Below the pieces are notes generated by a model. The model was given only the letters and a program-made list of their open reading frames with translations. It was not told where the DNA came from and searched no databases. 64,000 bases of DNA, from NCBI GenBank assembly GCA_035325995.1, contig DAOKYU010000004.1, positions 235,026 through 299,025 on the forward strand, in the 5' to 3' direction. The position numbers and the translations under genes are program-made. The stretch comes from Thermodesulfobacteriota bacterium. GTDB lineage: Bacteria; Desulfobacterota_D; UBA1144; Nemesobacterales; UBA2774. This document shows positions 15,523 to 26,022 of the stretch, piece after piece. Numbering within the stretch: the first letter of the stretch is position 1; each line of letters starts with the position of its first letter.

Positions 15523-16998
15523 GTGACAGCCATGCTCAGAAAATACGGCCTCTTTATAAACGGAAAGGAAACTGACGCCGTTTCGGGGAAGACATACGTC
15601 AGGGAGAATCCGGCCACGGAAGAGCCCCTGGCCGAGATCGCCGAAGCCGGGAAGGAGGACGTGGACAAGGCCGTCGCCTCCGCACAGGCCGCATTCGAAA
15701 AGTGGTCGAAGGTGCCCGTAGCCGAGCGTCTCAAGATAATCCGCAGTGTGGCCGACGGACTCGAAAAGGAGAGGGAGAAGCTCGCCCTCACTAACACGCT
15801 CGAAACCGGAAAGCCTATACGCGAGAGCAGACTCGTCGAGACCGCCGGCGCGATCAGGACGCTCGAATACTATGCCGGAGCGGGCACACTCCTTAACGGC
15901 GAGAGCATCATGGTATCGGACAGTCAGATGACCGTGACCGTCAAGGAGCCGCTCGGAGTAGCGGCGCAGATAATCCCCTGGAACTTCCCCCTCCTGCTTT
16001 CGTTCTGGAAGATATCCGCTGCGCTGGCCGCCGGATGCACCATAGTTCTGAAACCTGCCGAGCACACCCCGTGCGGCATACTCGAGGCCGCCAGGATATG
16101 CAGCGAGGCCGGGCTCCCCGACGGAGTGCTCAACGTCGTTCCGGGGGAAGGCGCAGTCACCGGACGGGCGCTCGTTTCCCATCCCGGTGTGGCCAAGGTC
16201 GCCTTTACGGGCTCGACCGAGGTGGGAAGAGAGGTGATGAAGGCGGGCTCTGAAACCGTAAAGCGCGTCACTCTGGAGCTCGGCGGGAAGGCGCCCTGCA
16301 TTGTCTTCGACGACGCCGAGATAGACAACATGATAGAGGCAGGGCTCAGAGGGGGCTTTTTCAACCAGGGCGAGAACTGCACGGCCATAACGAAGCTCCT
16401 ACTCCACGAGGACATATACGACAAATTCCTGCCGTCCTTCATCGACAGGGTAAAGAAAATACGCGTGGGCGACCCGCTCGACGACAAGACCGAGCTCGGC
16501 GCCGTAATATCGAAGGAGCATTTCGAGAGGGTGGGCTCTTATTTCGAGAAGGGAGTCGAGGAAGGCGGCCAGGTTCTCCACGGAGGGGGAAGACCCGCAC
16601 ACCTCAAGAAAGGATACTTCTTCGAGCCCACGGTAATCGCCGACGTCGAGCCCGACGCAACGATCGCGTGCGAGGAGATATTCGGCCCTATAGTGGCCGT
16701 CATACCGTTCAAGACCGAAGAGGAAGCCGTAAAGATAGCCAACAATACCGTCTACGGGCTTGCGGGCGGGGTGTGGACGCGGGACATAAAGAGGGCTCTC
16801 AGGGTCGCAAAAGCCGTAAAGGCCGGGTACGTATGGGTCAACACTTACGGAGGCATAATCCCCGAGGTGCCCTACGGTGGATTCAAACAGAGCGGTGTAG
16901 GGAAAGAGCTCGGCCCGGACGGCCTCGACATGTACCTCGAAACCAAGGCCATAAACATCTTCACGGGCGATAAAATTCCGTCGTGGTACGGGGGATAA
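15523..16998 (+). CDS. NAD(P)-dependent aldehyde dehydrogenase
   Basis: 491 residues, standard ALDH length. General base Glu252 is in LELGGKAP and catalytic Cys286 in NQGENCTA; the substrate-binding region PWNFPLLLS and the C-terminal GGFKQSGVGKELG are intact. It oxidises an aldehyde to the acid and most resembles betaine-aldehyde or broad-range ALDHs. I choose GTG at 15523 because GGAGGT ends 8 nt upstream; the upstream TTG frame and the ATG at 15532 have poor spacing. It stands alone after the HTH-receiver gene, which might control it. Confidence 0.93.
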   Translation: MTAMLRKYGLFINGKETDAVSGKTYVRENPATEEPLAEIAEAGKEDVDKAVASAQAAFEKWSKVPVAERLKIIRSVADGLEKEREKLALTNTLETGKPIRESRLVETAGAIRTLEYYAGAGTLLNGESIMVSDSQMTVTVKEPLGVAAQIIPWNFPLLLSFWKISAALAAGCTIVLKPAEHTPCGILEAARICSEAGLPDGVLNVVPGEGAVTGRALVSHPGVAKVAFTGSTEVGREVMKAGSETVKRVTLELGGKAPCIVFDDAEIDNMIEAGLRGGFFNQGENCTAITKLLLHEDIYDKFLPSFIDRVKKIRVGDPLDDKTELGAVISKEHFERVGSYFEKGVEEGGQVLHGGGRPAHLKKGYFFEPTVIADVEPDATIACEEIFGPIVAVIPFKTEEEAVKIANNTVYGLAGGVWTRDIKRALRVAKAVKAGYVWVNTYGGIIPEVPYGGFKQSGVGKELGPDGLDMYLETKAINIFTGDKIPSWYGG

Positions 16999-17152
16999 TC
17001 CCCTCCTTTATCCGGCCCCGGGATTACGGCCGTGGAAAACGGACTCCCGGATTAATACATAGAGCCCTCGAACCTATTCGGGGAAAACAGGAGCGCCGTG
17101 GCGTTTCATCCCTAAAACCCCCCGCCCACATGCATATAACAATAGACAGGGT

Positions 17153-18637
17153 TCAGGGCAGAACCGTTGTGCCCATGAGATAGCGGTCGCATTCCCTCGC
17201 GGCTTCACGCCCTTCGTTGATGGCCCAGACGATGAGGCTCTGACCGCGGCGGGCGTCGCCGGCGGCGAACACCCCTTCGATGTTGGTCCTGTATTTTCCG
17301 TACTCGGCCTTGGCGTTGGTCCTATCGTCACGCTCTATATTCAATTGCTGAAGGAGATCGTCCTCGGGGCCGAGGAATCCGAGCGCGAGGAATACGAGAT
17401 CTGCGGACCAAACTTTTTCGGTCCCGGGAACCTCCCTGAAAGAAGGCCTTCCGTTCTCGCTCGTTACCCACTCGATGCGGATCGTGTGAAGCTCCTTTAC
17501 GTTGCCCTCGGCGTCGCCCGAGAACTTTGTCGTAAGCACCTGGTACTTCCTCGGGTCTTCGCCGAAAACGGCCATGGCCTCTTCCTGACCGTAGCTGAGC
17601 GTATACACCCTCGGCCACTGCGGCCAGGGGTTGTCGGGCGCCCTCCTGAGAGGAGGCTGCGGCAGAATCTCGAACTGAAGGAGGCTCCTGCAACCGTGGC
17701 GCATGGCCGTGGCGACGCAGTCGGTACCCGTGTCGCCGCCGCCGAGGACTATGACGTCCTTGTCCCTGGCGGATATGTAGTTGCCGTCGCGGTGGCCGCT
17801 GTCCAAAAGACTCTTGGTGTTGGCCTTCAGAAACTCCATGGCGAAGTGAACGCCCTTTAGCTCCCTCCCCGCAACCGGCAGATCGCGCGGCTTTGTAGAC
17901 CCCGTGCATATAACGACGGCGTCGTATTCCTTTAAGAGCCTGTCGGCGGGATAGTCCTTCCCCACCTCGGTGTTGGTGATAAACTCGACGCCGCTCTCGC
18001 GGATGAGATTGACCCTCCGTTCGACTACGTACTTATCGAGGTGAGGGTTCGGGATGCCGTACATGAGGAGCCCGCCTATCCTGTCGTCCCTCTCGAAAAC
18101 GGTGACGAGGTGCCCGGCCTTGTTGAGCTGGGCGGCGCAGGCAAGCCCCGCGGGGCCCGAGCCCACGACGGCGACCTTCTTCCCCGTCCTCGATTCCGGG
18201 ATCTCGGGGAGGACCCATCCTTCCTCGAAACCTTTATCTATTATCGTGCATTCGATGTTCTTTATCGTGACCGGGGGCTCACTTATCCCGAGCACGCACG
18301 ACCCCTCGCACGGAGCCGGGCACACCCTCCCCGTAAACTCCGGAAAGTTATTCGTCTTGTGAAGACGCTCGAGCGCCTCGCGCCAGAGCCCCCTGTATAC
18401 GAGGTCGTTCCACTCCGGGATGAGGTTATTCACCGGGCAGCCCGAGGTCATGCCGTTTATCATTGTCCCTGTCTGGCAGAAAGGGATGCCGCAGTCCATG
18501 CAGCGCGCCCCCTGAATTTTGAGCTTCTCGTCCGGAAGGTGCTTGTGAAACTCCTTCCAGTCCTTCAGGCGCTCCGAAGGGGAGCGGTCGGGCTCCAGCT
18601 CTCTCTTGTATTCCATAAAACCAGTAGGGTCACCCAT
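17153..18637 (-). CDS. gltD: Glutamate synthase small (beta) subunit
   Basis: 494 residues. It feeds electrons from NADPH through FAD and Fe-S centres to GltB. The N-terminal Cys clusters (CMDCGIPFC and GCPVNNLIPEW; VCPAPCEGSC) bind 4Fe-4S, followed by two Rossmann folds (GSGPAGLACAAQL for FAD and LGGGDTGTDC for NADPH). GGAGGAAG precedes the ATG. It lies 76 bp after gltB on the same strand, so the two form the usual gltBD operon for ammonia assimilation. Confidence 0.96.
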   Translation of the reverse strand: MGDPTGFMEYKRELEPDRSPSERLKDWKEFHKHLPDEKLKIQGARCMDCGIPFCQTGTMINGMTSGCPVNNLIPEWNDLVYRGLWREALERLHKTNNFPEFTGRVCPAPCEGSCVLGISEPPVTIKNIECTIIDKGFEEGWVLPEIPESRTGKKVAVVGSGPAGLACAAQLNKAGHLVTVFERDDRIGGLLMYGIPNPHLDKYVVERRVNLIRESGVEFITNTEVGKDYPADRLLKEYDAVVICTGSTKPRDLPVAGRELKGVHFAMEFLKANTKSLLDSGHRDGNYISARDKDVIVLGGGDTGTDCVATAMRHGCRSLLQFEILPQPPLRRAPDNPWPQWPRVYTLSYGQEEAMAVFGEDPRKYQVLTTKFSGDAEGNVKELHTIRIEWVTSENGRPSFREVPGTEKVWSADLVFLALGFLGPEDDLLQQLNIERDDRTNAKAEYGKYRTNIEGVFAAGDARRGQSLIVWAINEGREAARECDRYLMGTTVLP

Positions 18638-18713
18638 TAAACTTCCTCCAGTCTATTCTGCCGTCCGGAAAAGCCGGACTTCGTTTACCGCCGATTGTGT
18701 GGTTGAGGGGGAG

Positions 18714-21700
18714 CTAATTACCGCTCACACGGGCCAGGGCGTTTTTGTTCTCTTCAAACGCCGCCATCAGAGCCTCGTCACCGCTGAGCCCGGCCTGCTC
18801 GACTTTTTTGATGGCTTCGAGCATTCGCTTGTAGTCCTTGGGCATCACTTTCACGAACCTTTCCGAGAGAGTGGTCCAGCGCGAGAGAACATCCTTGCCC
18901 CTTTCGCTATGCGTGTACTCGACGTGCCGCTTTATCATGTTCCTTATCTCTTCCAGGTCTTCTTCAGTGGGTGTTTCGAGCGCCGCCATATCCGTGTTGC
19001 AGTGAATCGGGAAATTGCCCTCTTCGTCGAGGACGTATGCTATTCCCCCCGACATACCGGCGGCGAAATTTCTTCCTGTGGGACCGATAACTACGACCCG
19101 TCCGCCGGTCATGTATTCACAGGCGTGGTCGCCGACTCCTTCGACTACCGTATGAACGCCGCTGTTCCTGACGCAGAACCGCTCGCCGGCCATGCCGCGT
19201 ATGTACGCTTCGCCGCCCGTAGCACCGTAAAAGGCGACGTTGCCGGTTATGACGTTATCCTCGGCCTTGAACATAGACCCTTTGGGGGGATAGACGATCA
19301 GTCTCCCGCCCGAGAGCCCCTTGCCTATGTAGTCGTTGGAATCTCCTTCGAGTATCATCGTCATGAACCGCGGTGCGAACGCGCCGAAGCTCTGTCCCGC
19401 GGAGCCCATGAAGTGAAGCCGCACGGTGTCTTCCGGAAGGCCCGTGCTCCCGTACTTGCGGGTGAGCTCGCTCCCGAGAATCGTGCCGACCGTTCTGTTC
19501 ACGTTCTTGATAGGCAGTATGGCCTCGACAGGCTCGCCCTTTTCGAGGGTCGGCTTGCATATGTCGAGGAGCGTCGTCATGTCGAGCGACGACTCGAGCC
19601 CGTGGTCCTGCTCCACCTGGTTGTATCTGCCCCAGTCCTGGGGGACGTCCGGCTCGTAGAGTATGTCCGAGAGGTCTATGCCCCTGGCTTTCCAGTGGTC
19701 GATGACATTTTTCATTTCGAGCTTGTCTGTGCGCCCGACCATTTCGTTTATAGTCCTGAATCCGAGCTGGGCCATGAGCTCGCGCACTTCTTCCGCGATA
19801 AAGCGCATAAAGTTTACGACGTGCCCCGGATCGCCCGTGAACTTCTTCCTGAGCTCAGGGTTTTGCGTGGCGACGCCGACGGGGCAGGTGTCGAGATGAC
19901 AGACGCGCATCATTATGCATCCGAGGACGATGAGCGGCGCGGTGGCGAAGCCGAACTCTTCGGCGCCCAGCAGCGCGGCTATGACGACGTCCCTCCCGGT
20001 CTTCATCTGGCCGTCCGTTTCGAGGATGACCCTGCTCCGGAGGTTGTTGACGAGAAGCGTCTGATGCGTCTCGGCCAGGCCGAGCTCCCACGGGAGGCCC
20101 GCGTGCTGAATGCTCGACTGCGGCGATGCGCCGGTGCCCCCGTCGTAGCCGCTTACGAGTATGACGTCGGCGTGCCCCTTGGCCACTCCGGCGGCTATGG
20201 TGCCCACCCCAACCTCGGAGACGAGCTTTACGTTGATCCTCGCGTGCCTGTTCGCGTTCTTTAAGTCGTGTATCAGCTCGGCAAGGTCCTCGATGGAATA
20301 GATGTCGTGGTGAGGCGGCGGTGAAATCAGTCCCACTCCCGGCGTCGAGAGCCTGACCTTGGCGATCCACGGATAGACCTTCTTGCCGGGAAGCTGGCCG
20401 CCCTCGCCGGGCTTGGCCCCCTGCGCGATCTTTATCTGTATCTCATCGCTGTTGACGAGGTATTCGCCCGTGACGCCGAACCTTCCGGAAGCGACCTGCT
20501 TGATGGCGCTCCTCTTTGAATCGCCGTTCGCATCGGGGATGTTACGGGCCGGGTCTTCGCCGCCCTCGCCCGTGTTGCTCTTGCCGCCGATCCGGTTCAT
20601 GGCTATGGCGAGGCTTTCGTGGGCCTCCTGGCTTATGGCGCCGTAGGACATGGCCCCCGTCTTGAACCGCCTGCATATGGATTCGACGGACTCGACCTCG
20701 TCTATCGGAATCGGATCGGATTCGAATTTCAGCTCGAATAATCCTCTTAGCGTGTGGAGGTCTCTCGACTGGTCGTCGACGAGCGTGGAAAATCTCTTGA
20801 ACGCCTCGTAGCTCCCGGAGCGGCAGGCGTTCTGGAGCATGTGCACGGTCTTCGGGTTAAAGGCGTGATGCTCCCCGCCGGAGCGCCACTGGTACATGCC
20901 TCCCGCGTCGAGCGTGAGGGGATGTGTGCCCCTTTCCGGGTATGCGGATTCGTGCCGCATGATTATTTCCTTCGTTATGACCTCTATTCCGACCCCCTTG
21001 ATTCTGGTAGGGGTCCAGGTGAAGTACTTGTCAACGAATTCGTGGTTAAGCCCTATCGCCTCGAATATCTGCGCGCCGTGGTAGCTCTGGACGGCCGATA
21101 TTCCTATCTTGGACATCGTCTTGACGACGCCCTTTACGAGGCTCTTTATGTAGTTTTTGACCGCTGCTTTCTTGTCTATGTTCTTGAGAAGCCCTTCGTT
21201 TACCATGTCGCCCAGGGTCTCGTAGGCGAGGTAGGGGTTTATGGCGCTTACGCCGTAGCCGATGAGAAGGGAGAAATGATGCACCTCTCTCGGCTCGCCG
21301 GATTCTATGATGAGCGCCACCTTGAGCCTGTTGCCGTTACGGATAAGGTGGTGGTGAAGCCCGGATGCGGCAAGGAGCGCCGGTATCGGCGCGTTCTCCT
21401 CGTCAAACCCCCTGTCGGAGAGTATGAGGAGGTTTGCTCCGTCTTCTATCGCCTTGTCGGCCTTGGTGAAAAGGTCTTTCAGGGCGTCTTCGAGGCCGCC
21501 GCTGCCCCCGGCAACCGGAAAGAGCATGGGAAGGGTTTCCGACTTGAACGTATTGTTGTCGAGCGCCCTTATGCGTTCGAGCTGCTGGTTGCTCAGTATC
21601 GGGCTGTCGAGCTTTATCATGCGGCAGCTTTCGGGCCGGGGGTCGAGGATGTTTCTCTCGGGCCCTATCGTGACCTCGGTAGCCGTGATGAGCTCTTCCC

Positions 21701-23315
21701 TGATGGCGTCGATCGGGGGGTTCGTAACCTGCGCGAAGAGCTGCTTGAAGTACTCGTAAAGAAGCCTCGGCTTGTTCGAAAGGACGGCCACGGGTGTGTC
21801 CTTGCCCATAGAGCCTATGGGCTCAACGCCGTTCGTAGCCATCGGGGCCAGAATGACCCTTAGCTCTTCGAACGTGTATCCGAAGACCTTTTGCCTCTGG
21901 AGTATATCTTCGTGCGAGACCCCGCCGGCGGCTTCGCCGTTCGATTCCGGGAGGTCGGAGAGGTTGACGAGATTATCGTCGAGCCACTTTCTGTATGGCT
22001 TCTCGCCGGCCAACTTACCCTTTATCTCGTCGTCCTCGACGATGCGGCCCTCTATGGTGTCGATGAGGAACATCTTCCCCGGCTGGAGCCGCCCCTTGTG
22101 GACGATCTGGTCCGCGGGGACTTCGAGTACCCCGACTTCGGAGCCCATTATCACGACGTCGTCTTTTGTAAGGTAGTAGCGCGAGGGCCTGAGGCCGTTC
22201 CTGTCGAGAACCGCGCCGACCTTGAACCCGTCCGTAAACGCTATGGAAGCGGGACCGTCCCACGGCTCCATGAGGCAGCTGTGGTACTCGTAAAAGGCCT
22301 TTTTCTCCTCGCTCATGGTCTCGTGGTTGGACCAGGGCTCGGGGATCATCATCATGACGGTGTGTTCTATCGGCCGCCCCGCGAGCGTCAGGAATTCGAC
22401 GCAATTGTCGAAGTTGGCCGAGTCGCTGCCGTCGGGCTGTATTATCGGGAATATCTTTTCGAGATCGGGGCCGAAGAGATCCGTTTCGAGCATAGCCTCC
22501 CTGGCGTGCATCCAGTTGATGTTGCCCCTGAGCGTGTTTATTTCTCCGTTGTGGATTATATAGCGGTACGGATGCGACCTGTCCCAGCTAGGGAACGTGT
22601 TCGTGCTGAAGCGCGAGTGGACGAGCGCTATGGCCGACTGCATGTCCGGGTCGCTGAGGTCGGGGTAGTAAAGCTCGACCTGCCAGGTCGTGAGCATCCC
22701 CTTGTAGACGAGCGTCCTGTGAGAGAGGCTGGGGACGTAGAAGAATTCCCCTCCCTGCATCCCTGAAAACCTTACCTCGTTTTCCGCTCTCTTTCTTATG
22801 ACGTAGAGCTTTCTTTCGTAGGTCATGCCGTCCCCGAGCCCGGGGCTCCGGGATACGAAGACCTGCATGACGCCGGGCTCGCCCTTCCTGGCCGTTTCGC
22901 CGAGCGAGGAATTGTCCGTCGGCACTTTACGCCAGCCGAGGACCTGGAGCCCTTCTTCTTTTATTATCCTTTCGAGAACCGATACGGCGTCCGCCCTTTC
23001 CCCCTCGTCCGGAGGGAGGAAGACCATGCCTACGGCGTACTCGCCTTCCGCGGGAAGGCTGACACCGGATTCCTTCGCAACCTTCTCGAGGAACCTGTGG
23101 GGCATCTGCATCAGGATGCCCGCGCCGTCGCCGGTATTTGTTTCGCAACCGCACGCTCCCCTGTGCTGAAGATTTCTCAGCACCGTGAGTGCGTCGGCCA
23201 CTATGCCGTGCGATTTTCTTCCCTTTACGTTTACAACAAACCCTATACCGCACGAATCGTGTTCAAATCGGGGGTCGTATAAACCCTGCTTTTTCGGGTA
23301 GCCAAAGGGCTTCAT
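18714..23315 (-). CDS. gltB: Glutamate synthase large (alpha) subunit
   Basis: 1533 residues. It makes two glutamates from glutamine and 2-oxoglutarate. From the ATG at 23315 (AGGAAGGTG upstream), a 21-residue propeptide precedes Cys22 in HDSCGIGFV, the N-terminal nucleophile of the class II glutaminase domain. The central and FMN domains follow, with the 3Fe-4S Cys motif in CIMMRVCHLDTCPVG, and then the C-terminal beta-helix domain with GGxxGxA-type repeats. A TTG further upstream opens the frame but would disrupt the propeptide length. gltD follows. Confidence 0.97.
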   Translation of the reverse strand: MKPFGYPKKQGLYDPRFEHDSCGIGFVVNVKGRKSHGIVADALTVLRNLQHRGACGCETNTGDGAGILMQMPHRFLEKVAKESGVSLPAEGEYAVGMVFLPPDEGERADAVSVLERIIKEEGLQVLGWRKVPTDNSSLGETARKGEPGVMQVFVSRSPGLGDGMTYERKLYVIRKRAENEVRFSGMQGGEFFYVPSLSHRTLVYKGMLTTWQVELYYPDLSDPDMQSAIALVHSRFSTNTFPSWDRSHPYRYIIHNGEINTLRGNINWMHAREAMLETDLFGPDLEKIFPIIQPDGSDSANFDNCVEFLTLAGRPIEHTVMMMIPEPWSNHETMSEEKKAFYEYHSCLMEPWDGPASIAFTDGFKVGAVLDRNGLRPSRYYLTKDDVVIMGSEVGVLEVPADQIVHKGRLQPGKMFLIDTIEGRIVEDDEIKGKLAGEKPYRKWLDDNLVNLSDLPESNGEAAGGVSHEDILQRQKVFGYTFEELRVILAPMATNGVEPIGSMGKDTPVAVLSNKPRLLYEYFKQLFAQVTNPPIDAIREELITATEVTIGPERNILDPRPESCRMIKLDSPILSNQQLERIRALDNNTFKSETLPMLFPVAGGSGGLEDALKDLFTKADKAIEDGANLLILSDRGFDEENAPIPALLAASGLHHHLIRNGNRLKVALIIESGEPREVHHFSLLIGYGVSAINPYLAYETLGDMVNEGLLKNIDKKAAVKNYIKSLVKGVVKTMSKIGISAVQSYHGAQIFEAIGLNHEFVDKYFTWTPTRIKGVGIEVITKEIIMRHESAYPERGTHPLTLDAGGMYQWRSGGEHHAFNPKTVHMLQNACRSGSYEAFKRFSTLVDDQSRDLHTLRGLFELKFESDPIPIDEVESVESICRRFKTGAMSYGAISQEAHESLAIAMNRIGGKSNTGEGGEDPARNIPDANGDSKRSAIKQVASGRFGVTGEYLVNSDEIQIKIAQGAKPGEGGQLPGKKVYPWIAKVRLSTPGVGLISPPPHHDIYSIEDLAELIHDLKNANRHARINVKLVSEVGVGTIAAGVAKGHADVILVSGYDGGTGASPQSSIQHAGLPWELGLAETHQTLLVNNLRSRVILETDGQMKTGRDVVIAALLGAEEFGFATAPLIVLGCIMMRVCHLDTCPVGVATQNPELRKKFTGDPGHVVNFMRFIAEEVRELMAQLGFRTINEMVGRTDKLEMKNVIDHWKARGIDLSDILYEPDVPQDWGRYNQVEQDHGLESSLDMTTLLDICKPTLEKGEPVEAILPIKNVNRTVGTILGSELTRKYGSTGLPEDTVRLHFMGSAGQSFGAFAPRFMTMILEGDSNDYIGKGLSGGRLIVYPPKGSMFKAEDNVITGNVAFYGATGGEAYIRGMAGERFCVRNSGVHTVVEGVGDHACEYMTGGRVVVIGPTGRNFAAGMSGGIAYVLDEEGNFPIHCNTDMAALETPTEEDLEEIRNMIKRHVEYTHSERGKDVLSRWTTLSERFVKVMPKDYKRMLEAIKKVEQAGLSGDEALMAAFEENKNALARVSGN

Positions 23316-23404
23316 AGTAACACCTTCCTGAGGTCCCAGTTTTCTCAAAAAACGTATAAATTCGAAGGATTGACCCGCGGTATAAGCCGATTAACCCAAA
23401 ATTA

Positions 23405-23432
23405 AGATTAGATGAAAACAGGCACAAGTCAA
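23405..23432 (-). promoter_or_regulatory. Candidate gltB promoter
   Basis: On the minus strand, TTGACT (23432-23427), a 16-nt spacer and TAATCT (23410-23405), about 90 nt before the gltB ATG. The -10 and spacing match the candidate bio promoter. Confidence 0.5.
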
Positions 23433-23510
23433 CACGGGAAAAACTTTCGAGAACCCCGGAATTTATTATATCATAAAACGCGATTTTACGCTAAGTCCGG
23501 GGCGAGATTT

Positions 23511-25241
23511 CTATTCCCTGTAGAGATTCGTAATGGGGAAACGGCGGTCTTTTCCGAACGCTCTTGCGGTTATCTTTATCCCGGGCGGGGCCTGCCGGCG
23601 TTTGTATTCGTTCCGGTCGACCATCTTTATAATATCCTTCACCGTCCGCACCGGAAAGCCCAGGGACACGATTTCGCCGACGCTGAGGTCGTCCTCGACG
23701 TAGGCTTTTAGGATAGGGTCTAACACCTCGTACGGCGGGAGGGAGTCCGTATCGAGCTGGCCCGGACGGAGCTCGGCCGAAGGGGGCTTGGTCAGGACAG
23801 ACCCCGGGATTATATCCCGCCCCTTCCATTTGTTGTAGTACTCCGAGAGCCTGTAGACCAGCGTCTTGGGCACGTCCTTTATGACGGCGAAGCCGCCCGC
23901 CATGTCGCCGTATAGCGTGCAGTAGCCGACGCTCATTTCGCTCTTGTTGCCCGTCGTCAAGACGAGCCATCCGAACTTGTTGGAAAGGGCCATCAGGATG
24001 TTGCCCCTCACCCTCGCCTGGAGATTCTCCTCGGTCATGTCGGGCCCGAGCCCGGAGAATACGTCCGACAGCATGTCGTTAAATGCTCCGAAGGCCTTTT
24101 CTATAGGAATTTCGAGAAGCTCGATGCCGATGTTCCGGGCGAGCTCCTCGGAATCGGCTACGCTCCCCTCCGAGCTGTAGCGGGACGGCATCGTGACGCC
24201 GGTCACGTTTTCCCTGCCGAGAGCTTCGGACGCTATAACGGCCACGAGGGCAGAGTCTATACCCCCGCTCATGCCTATGACGGTCTTCGTGAAGCCGTTC
24301 TTCCGCACGTAGTCCCTCGTGCCGAGAATAAGCGCACTGAAGACCTCTTCCTCGACCGGCTGGAAGCCGTTTACGACCCGGACTACTTCGGGCTTGCCCC
24401 CCTTGCCGGATTTTCCGCCCTCGATGTCTATGAGCTCGACGTCCCCGGAGTGGGCGCTCAGGAGAAGCTGCTCCTTTCTCCGCCGGGGGTCGTGTATGCG
24501 CGATCTGAATACGCGGGACGCGTTTATGTCAGCGACGATGAAATCTTCCTCGAAACCCTTCCCCCGCGCAAGAATCTCGCCGCGCTCGCCTATGACGACG
24601 CTGTGCCCGTCGAAAACGAGCTCGTCCTGGCCGCCCACGAGGTTACAGTAGGCTATCATGGCGGAATAGTCCTTGGCCCTCGTGACGAGCATCTGCTCGC
24701 GGGCCTTCACCTTCGACAGGTAGTAAGGCGAGGAGGAGATGTTTATGATCAACTGCGCGCCGCCCAGGACCGACTGCTTTCTCGTCGGGTCGCCAGGATA
24801 CCAGATATCCTCGCAAATGTTGACGCCGAATATCGTATCCCCGAGCCTGTAAACGGGCGTCCTCGTGCCCGACTGGAAGTAGCGGTTCTCGTCGAAGACG
24901 CCGTAGTTGGGGAGGTAGTGCTTCCTGTAGACGTCCACGAGCTTCCCGTCGTGGAGTATAGCGGCGGCGTTGTAGATGTCGCCGTCCCTGTCGGCAAAGC
25001 CGAGTATGACCGTAACGCCTGTCGACGCCTTCCTGACCTCGTCGACGGCTTTGAGGTTGTCGCCTATAAAGCTCGGCTTTAAAAGAAGGTCTTCGGGCGG
25101 ATAGCCCGTCACGGCGAGCTCGGGGAAGCAGAGTATATCCACCCCTTCGGCCCTCGCGGATTCCATGTATGAAAGGATCTTACCGAGGTTACCGCCGATA
25201 TCTCCGACGCTCAAATTTATCTGTGCAAGCCCTATTCTCAT
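23511..25241 (-). CDS. nadE: Glutamine-dependent NAD+ synthetase
   Basis: 576 residues with two domains: an N-terminal nitrilase-type glutaminase (about 1-260, nucleophile Cys in NICEDIWYPGD) and a C-terminal ATP-pyrophosphatase synthetase (PP-loop GMSGGIDSALV, then NKSEMSVGYCTLYGDMAGG). It amidates nicotinate adenine dinucleotide. I use the ATG at 25241, preceded by GGAGTAGC. The longer in-frame start adds 11 residues that do not fit the family start MRIGLAQINLSVGD. It lies upstream of gltB on the same strand, 195 bp apart, with a separate promoter between. Confidence 0.96.
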   Translation of the reverse strand: MRIGLAQINLSVGDIGGNLGKILSYMESARAEGVDILCFPELAVTGYPPEDLLLKPSFIGDNLKAVDEVRKASTGVTVILGFADRDGDIYNAAAILHDGKLVDVYRKHYLPNYGVFDENRYFQSGTRTPVYRLGDTIFGVNICEDIWYPGDPTRKQSVLGGAQLIINISSSPYYLSKVKAREQMLVTRAKDYSAMIAYCNLVGGQDELVFDGHSVVIGERGEILARGKGFEEDFIVADINASRVFRSRIHDPRRRKEQLLLSAHSGDVELIDIEGGKSGKGGKPEVVRVVNGFQPVEEEVFSALILGTRDYVRKNGFTKTVIGMSGGIDSALVAVIASEALGRENVTGVTMPSRYSSEGSVADSEELARNIGIELLEIPIEKAFGAFNDMLSDVFSGLGPDMTEENLQARVRGNILMALSNKFGWLVLTTGNKSEMSVGYCTLYGDMAGGFAVIKDVPKTLVYRLSEYYNKWKGRDIIPGSVLTKPPSAELRPGQLDTDSLPPYEVLDPILKAYVEDDLSVGEIVSLGFPVRTVKDIIKMVDRNEYKRRQAPPGIKITARAFGKDRRFPITNLYRE

Positions 25242-25373
25242 GCTACTCCGGCACGTCCGCTCGGTACGTAACATTACCGTGATAAGACGATTGTAATTAT
25301 TACAGTATTTTAACGCAACTCTGGCTCACGGGGAAAGCCCGGCGTAAAAAGACGGGAAAACGCGGGAGAGGAA

Positions 25374-26006
25374 TCAGGAAAGCCCGACGGCGATATGCAC
25401 CACGTTCGCGAGGAAATGAAAGATAATTCCGGCCCACAGCGTACCAGTGGCAAGATAGAGGTATCCCATCACGAGCGAGGGGAAGAACGTGAGTATGGCC
25501 TGAGCGCAGAGCCCGGCGCCGTGCCCGCCCCCGAGGCAGATTGTCACGAAATGGCCCACCGCGAAGAGGGCGCTTACGATAACGACGCTTTTTATGCTGT
25601 TTCCGAATTTGTGCTGGAGGTAACCCCGGAAAAACGCCTCCTCGGGGAGCGCTACGAGAAGGAGCTGTATCAATATGAACGAATAGGAAAGCTTGTTTAT
25701 GGTGAGCGATTGCCCCGAATAGTGCCCGTAACCCCATATTACGGCGACGTACGCCGCGAGGAGCACGGCGGATACGAGGAGCCCGAGAAGAATCCCCCTC
25801 GGGTGCCATTTGAGGTCGCGCGATTCGGGTTTCAGGAAGAAGGGGACGGCCAGCATAATGAGCGCCGATACGGACACGACGTACGGCCACGGCAGAAAGA
25901 GCCTCATTACGAATATGGCCGCTATAACAAGCGCGTAGACTACCAAGGGGACTGCGTATCCGGGCATTGTGCGGCTGTTCATATCGGTCAGGGCGTAAAA
26001 ATACAT
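25374..26006 (-). CDS. CPBP-family intramembrane glutamic endopeptidase
   Basis: 210 residues with about six hydrophobic segments. The abortive-infection/CAAX-protease family motifs are present: EEAFFRG (motif 1), a His in the AVGHFV stretch and a His-Asn motif in FHFLANVVH near the C-terminus. In bacteria these proteases act in bacteriocin immunity or maturation, or have unknown roles. It starts 16 bp after a GT-C glycosyltransferase on the same strand and may be in its operon. No prenylated or bacteriocin substrate is obvious nearby. Confidence 0.85.
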   Translation of the reverse strand: MYFYALTDMNSRTMPGYAVPLVVYALVIAAIFVMRLFLPWPYVVSVSALIMLAVPFFLKPESRDLKWHPRGILLGLLVSAVLLAAYVAVIWGYGHYSGQSLTINKLSYSFILIQLLLVALPEEAFFRGYLQHKFGNSIKSVVIVSALFAVGHFVTICLGGGHGAGLCAQAILTFFPSLVMGYLYLATGTLWAGIIFHFLANVVHIAVGLS

Positions 26007-26022
26007 AACCCCCTTCGCAGGG

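Noticed and set aside
16991..17003. Terminator after the aldehyde dehydrogenase gene
   Set aside because: GGGGA-TAA-TCCCC is only a 5-bp stem with no T-run.
18606..20264. 552-codon plus-strand open frame across gltD/gltB
   Set aside because: Antisense to conserved glutamate synthase sequence; no family features.
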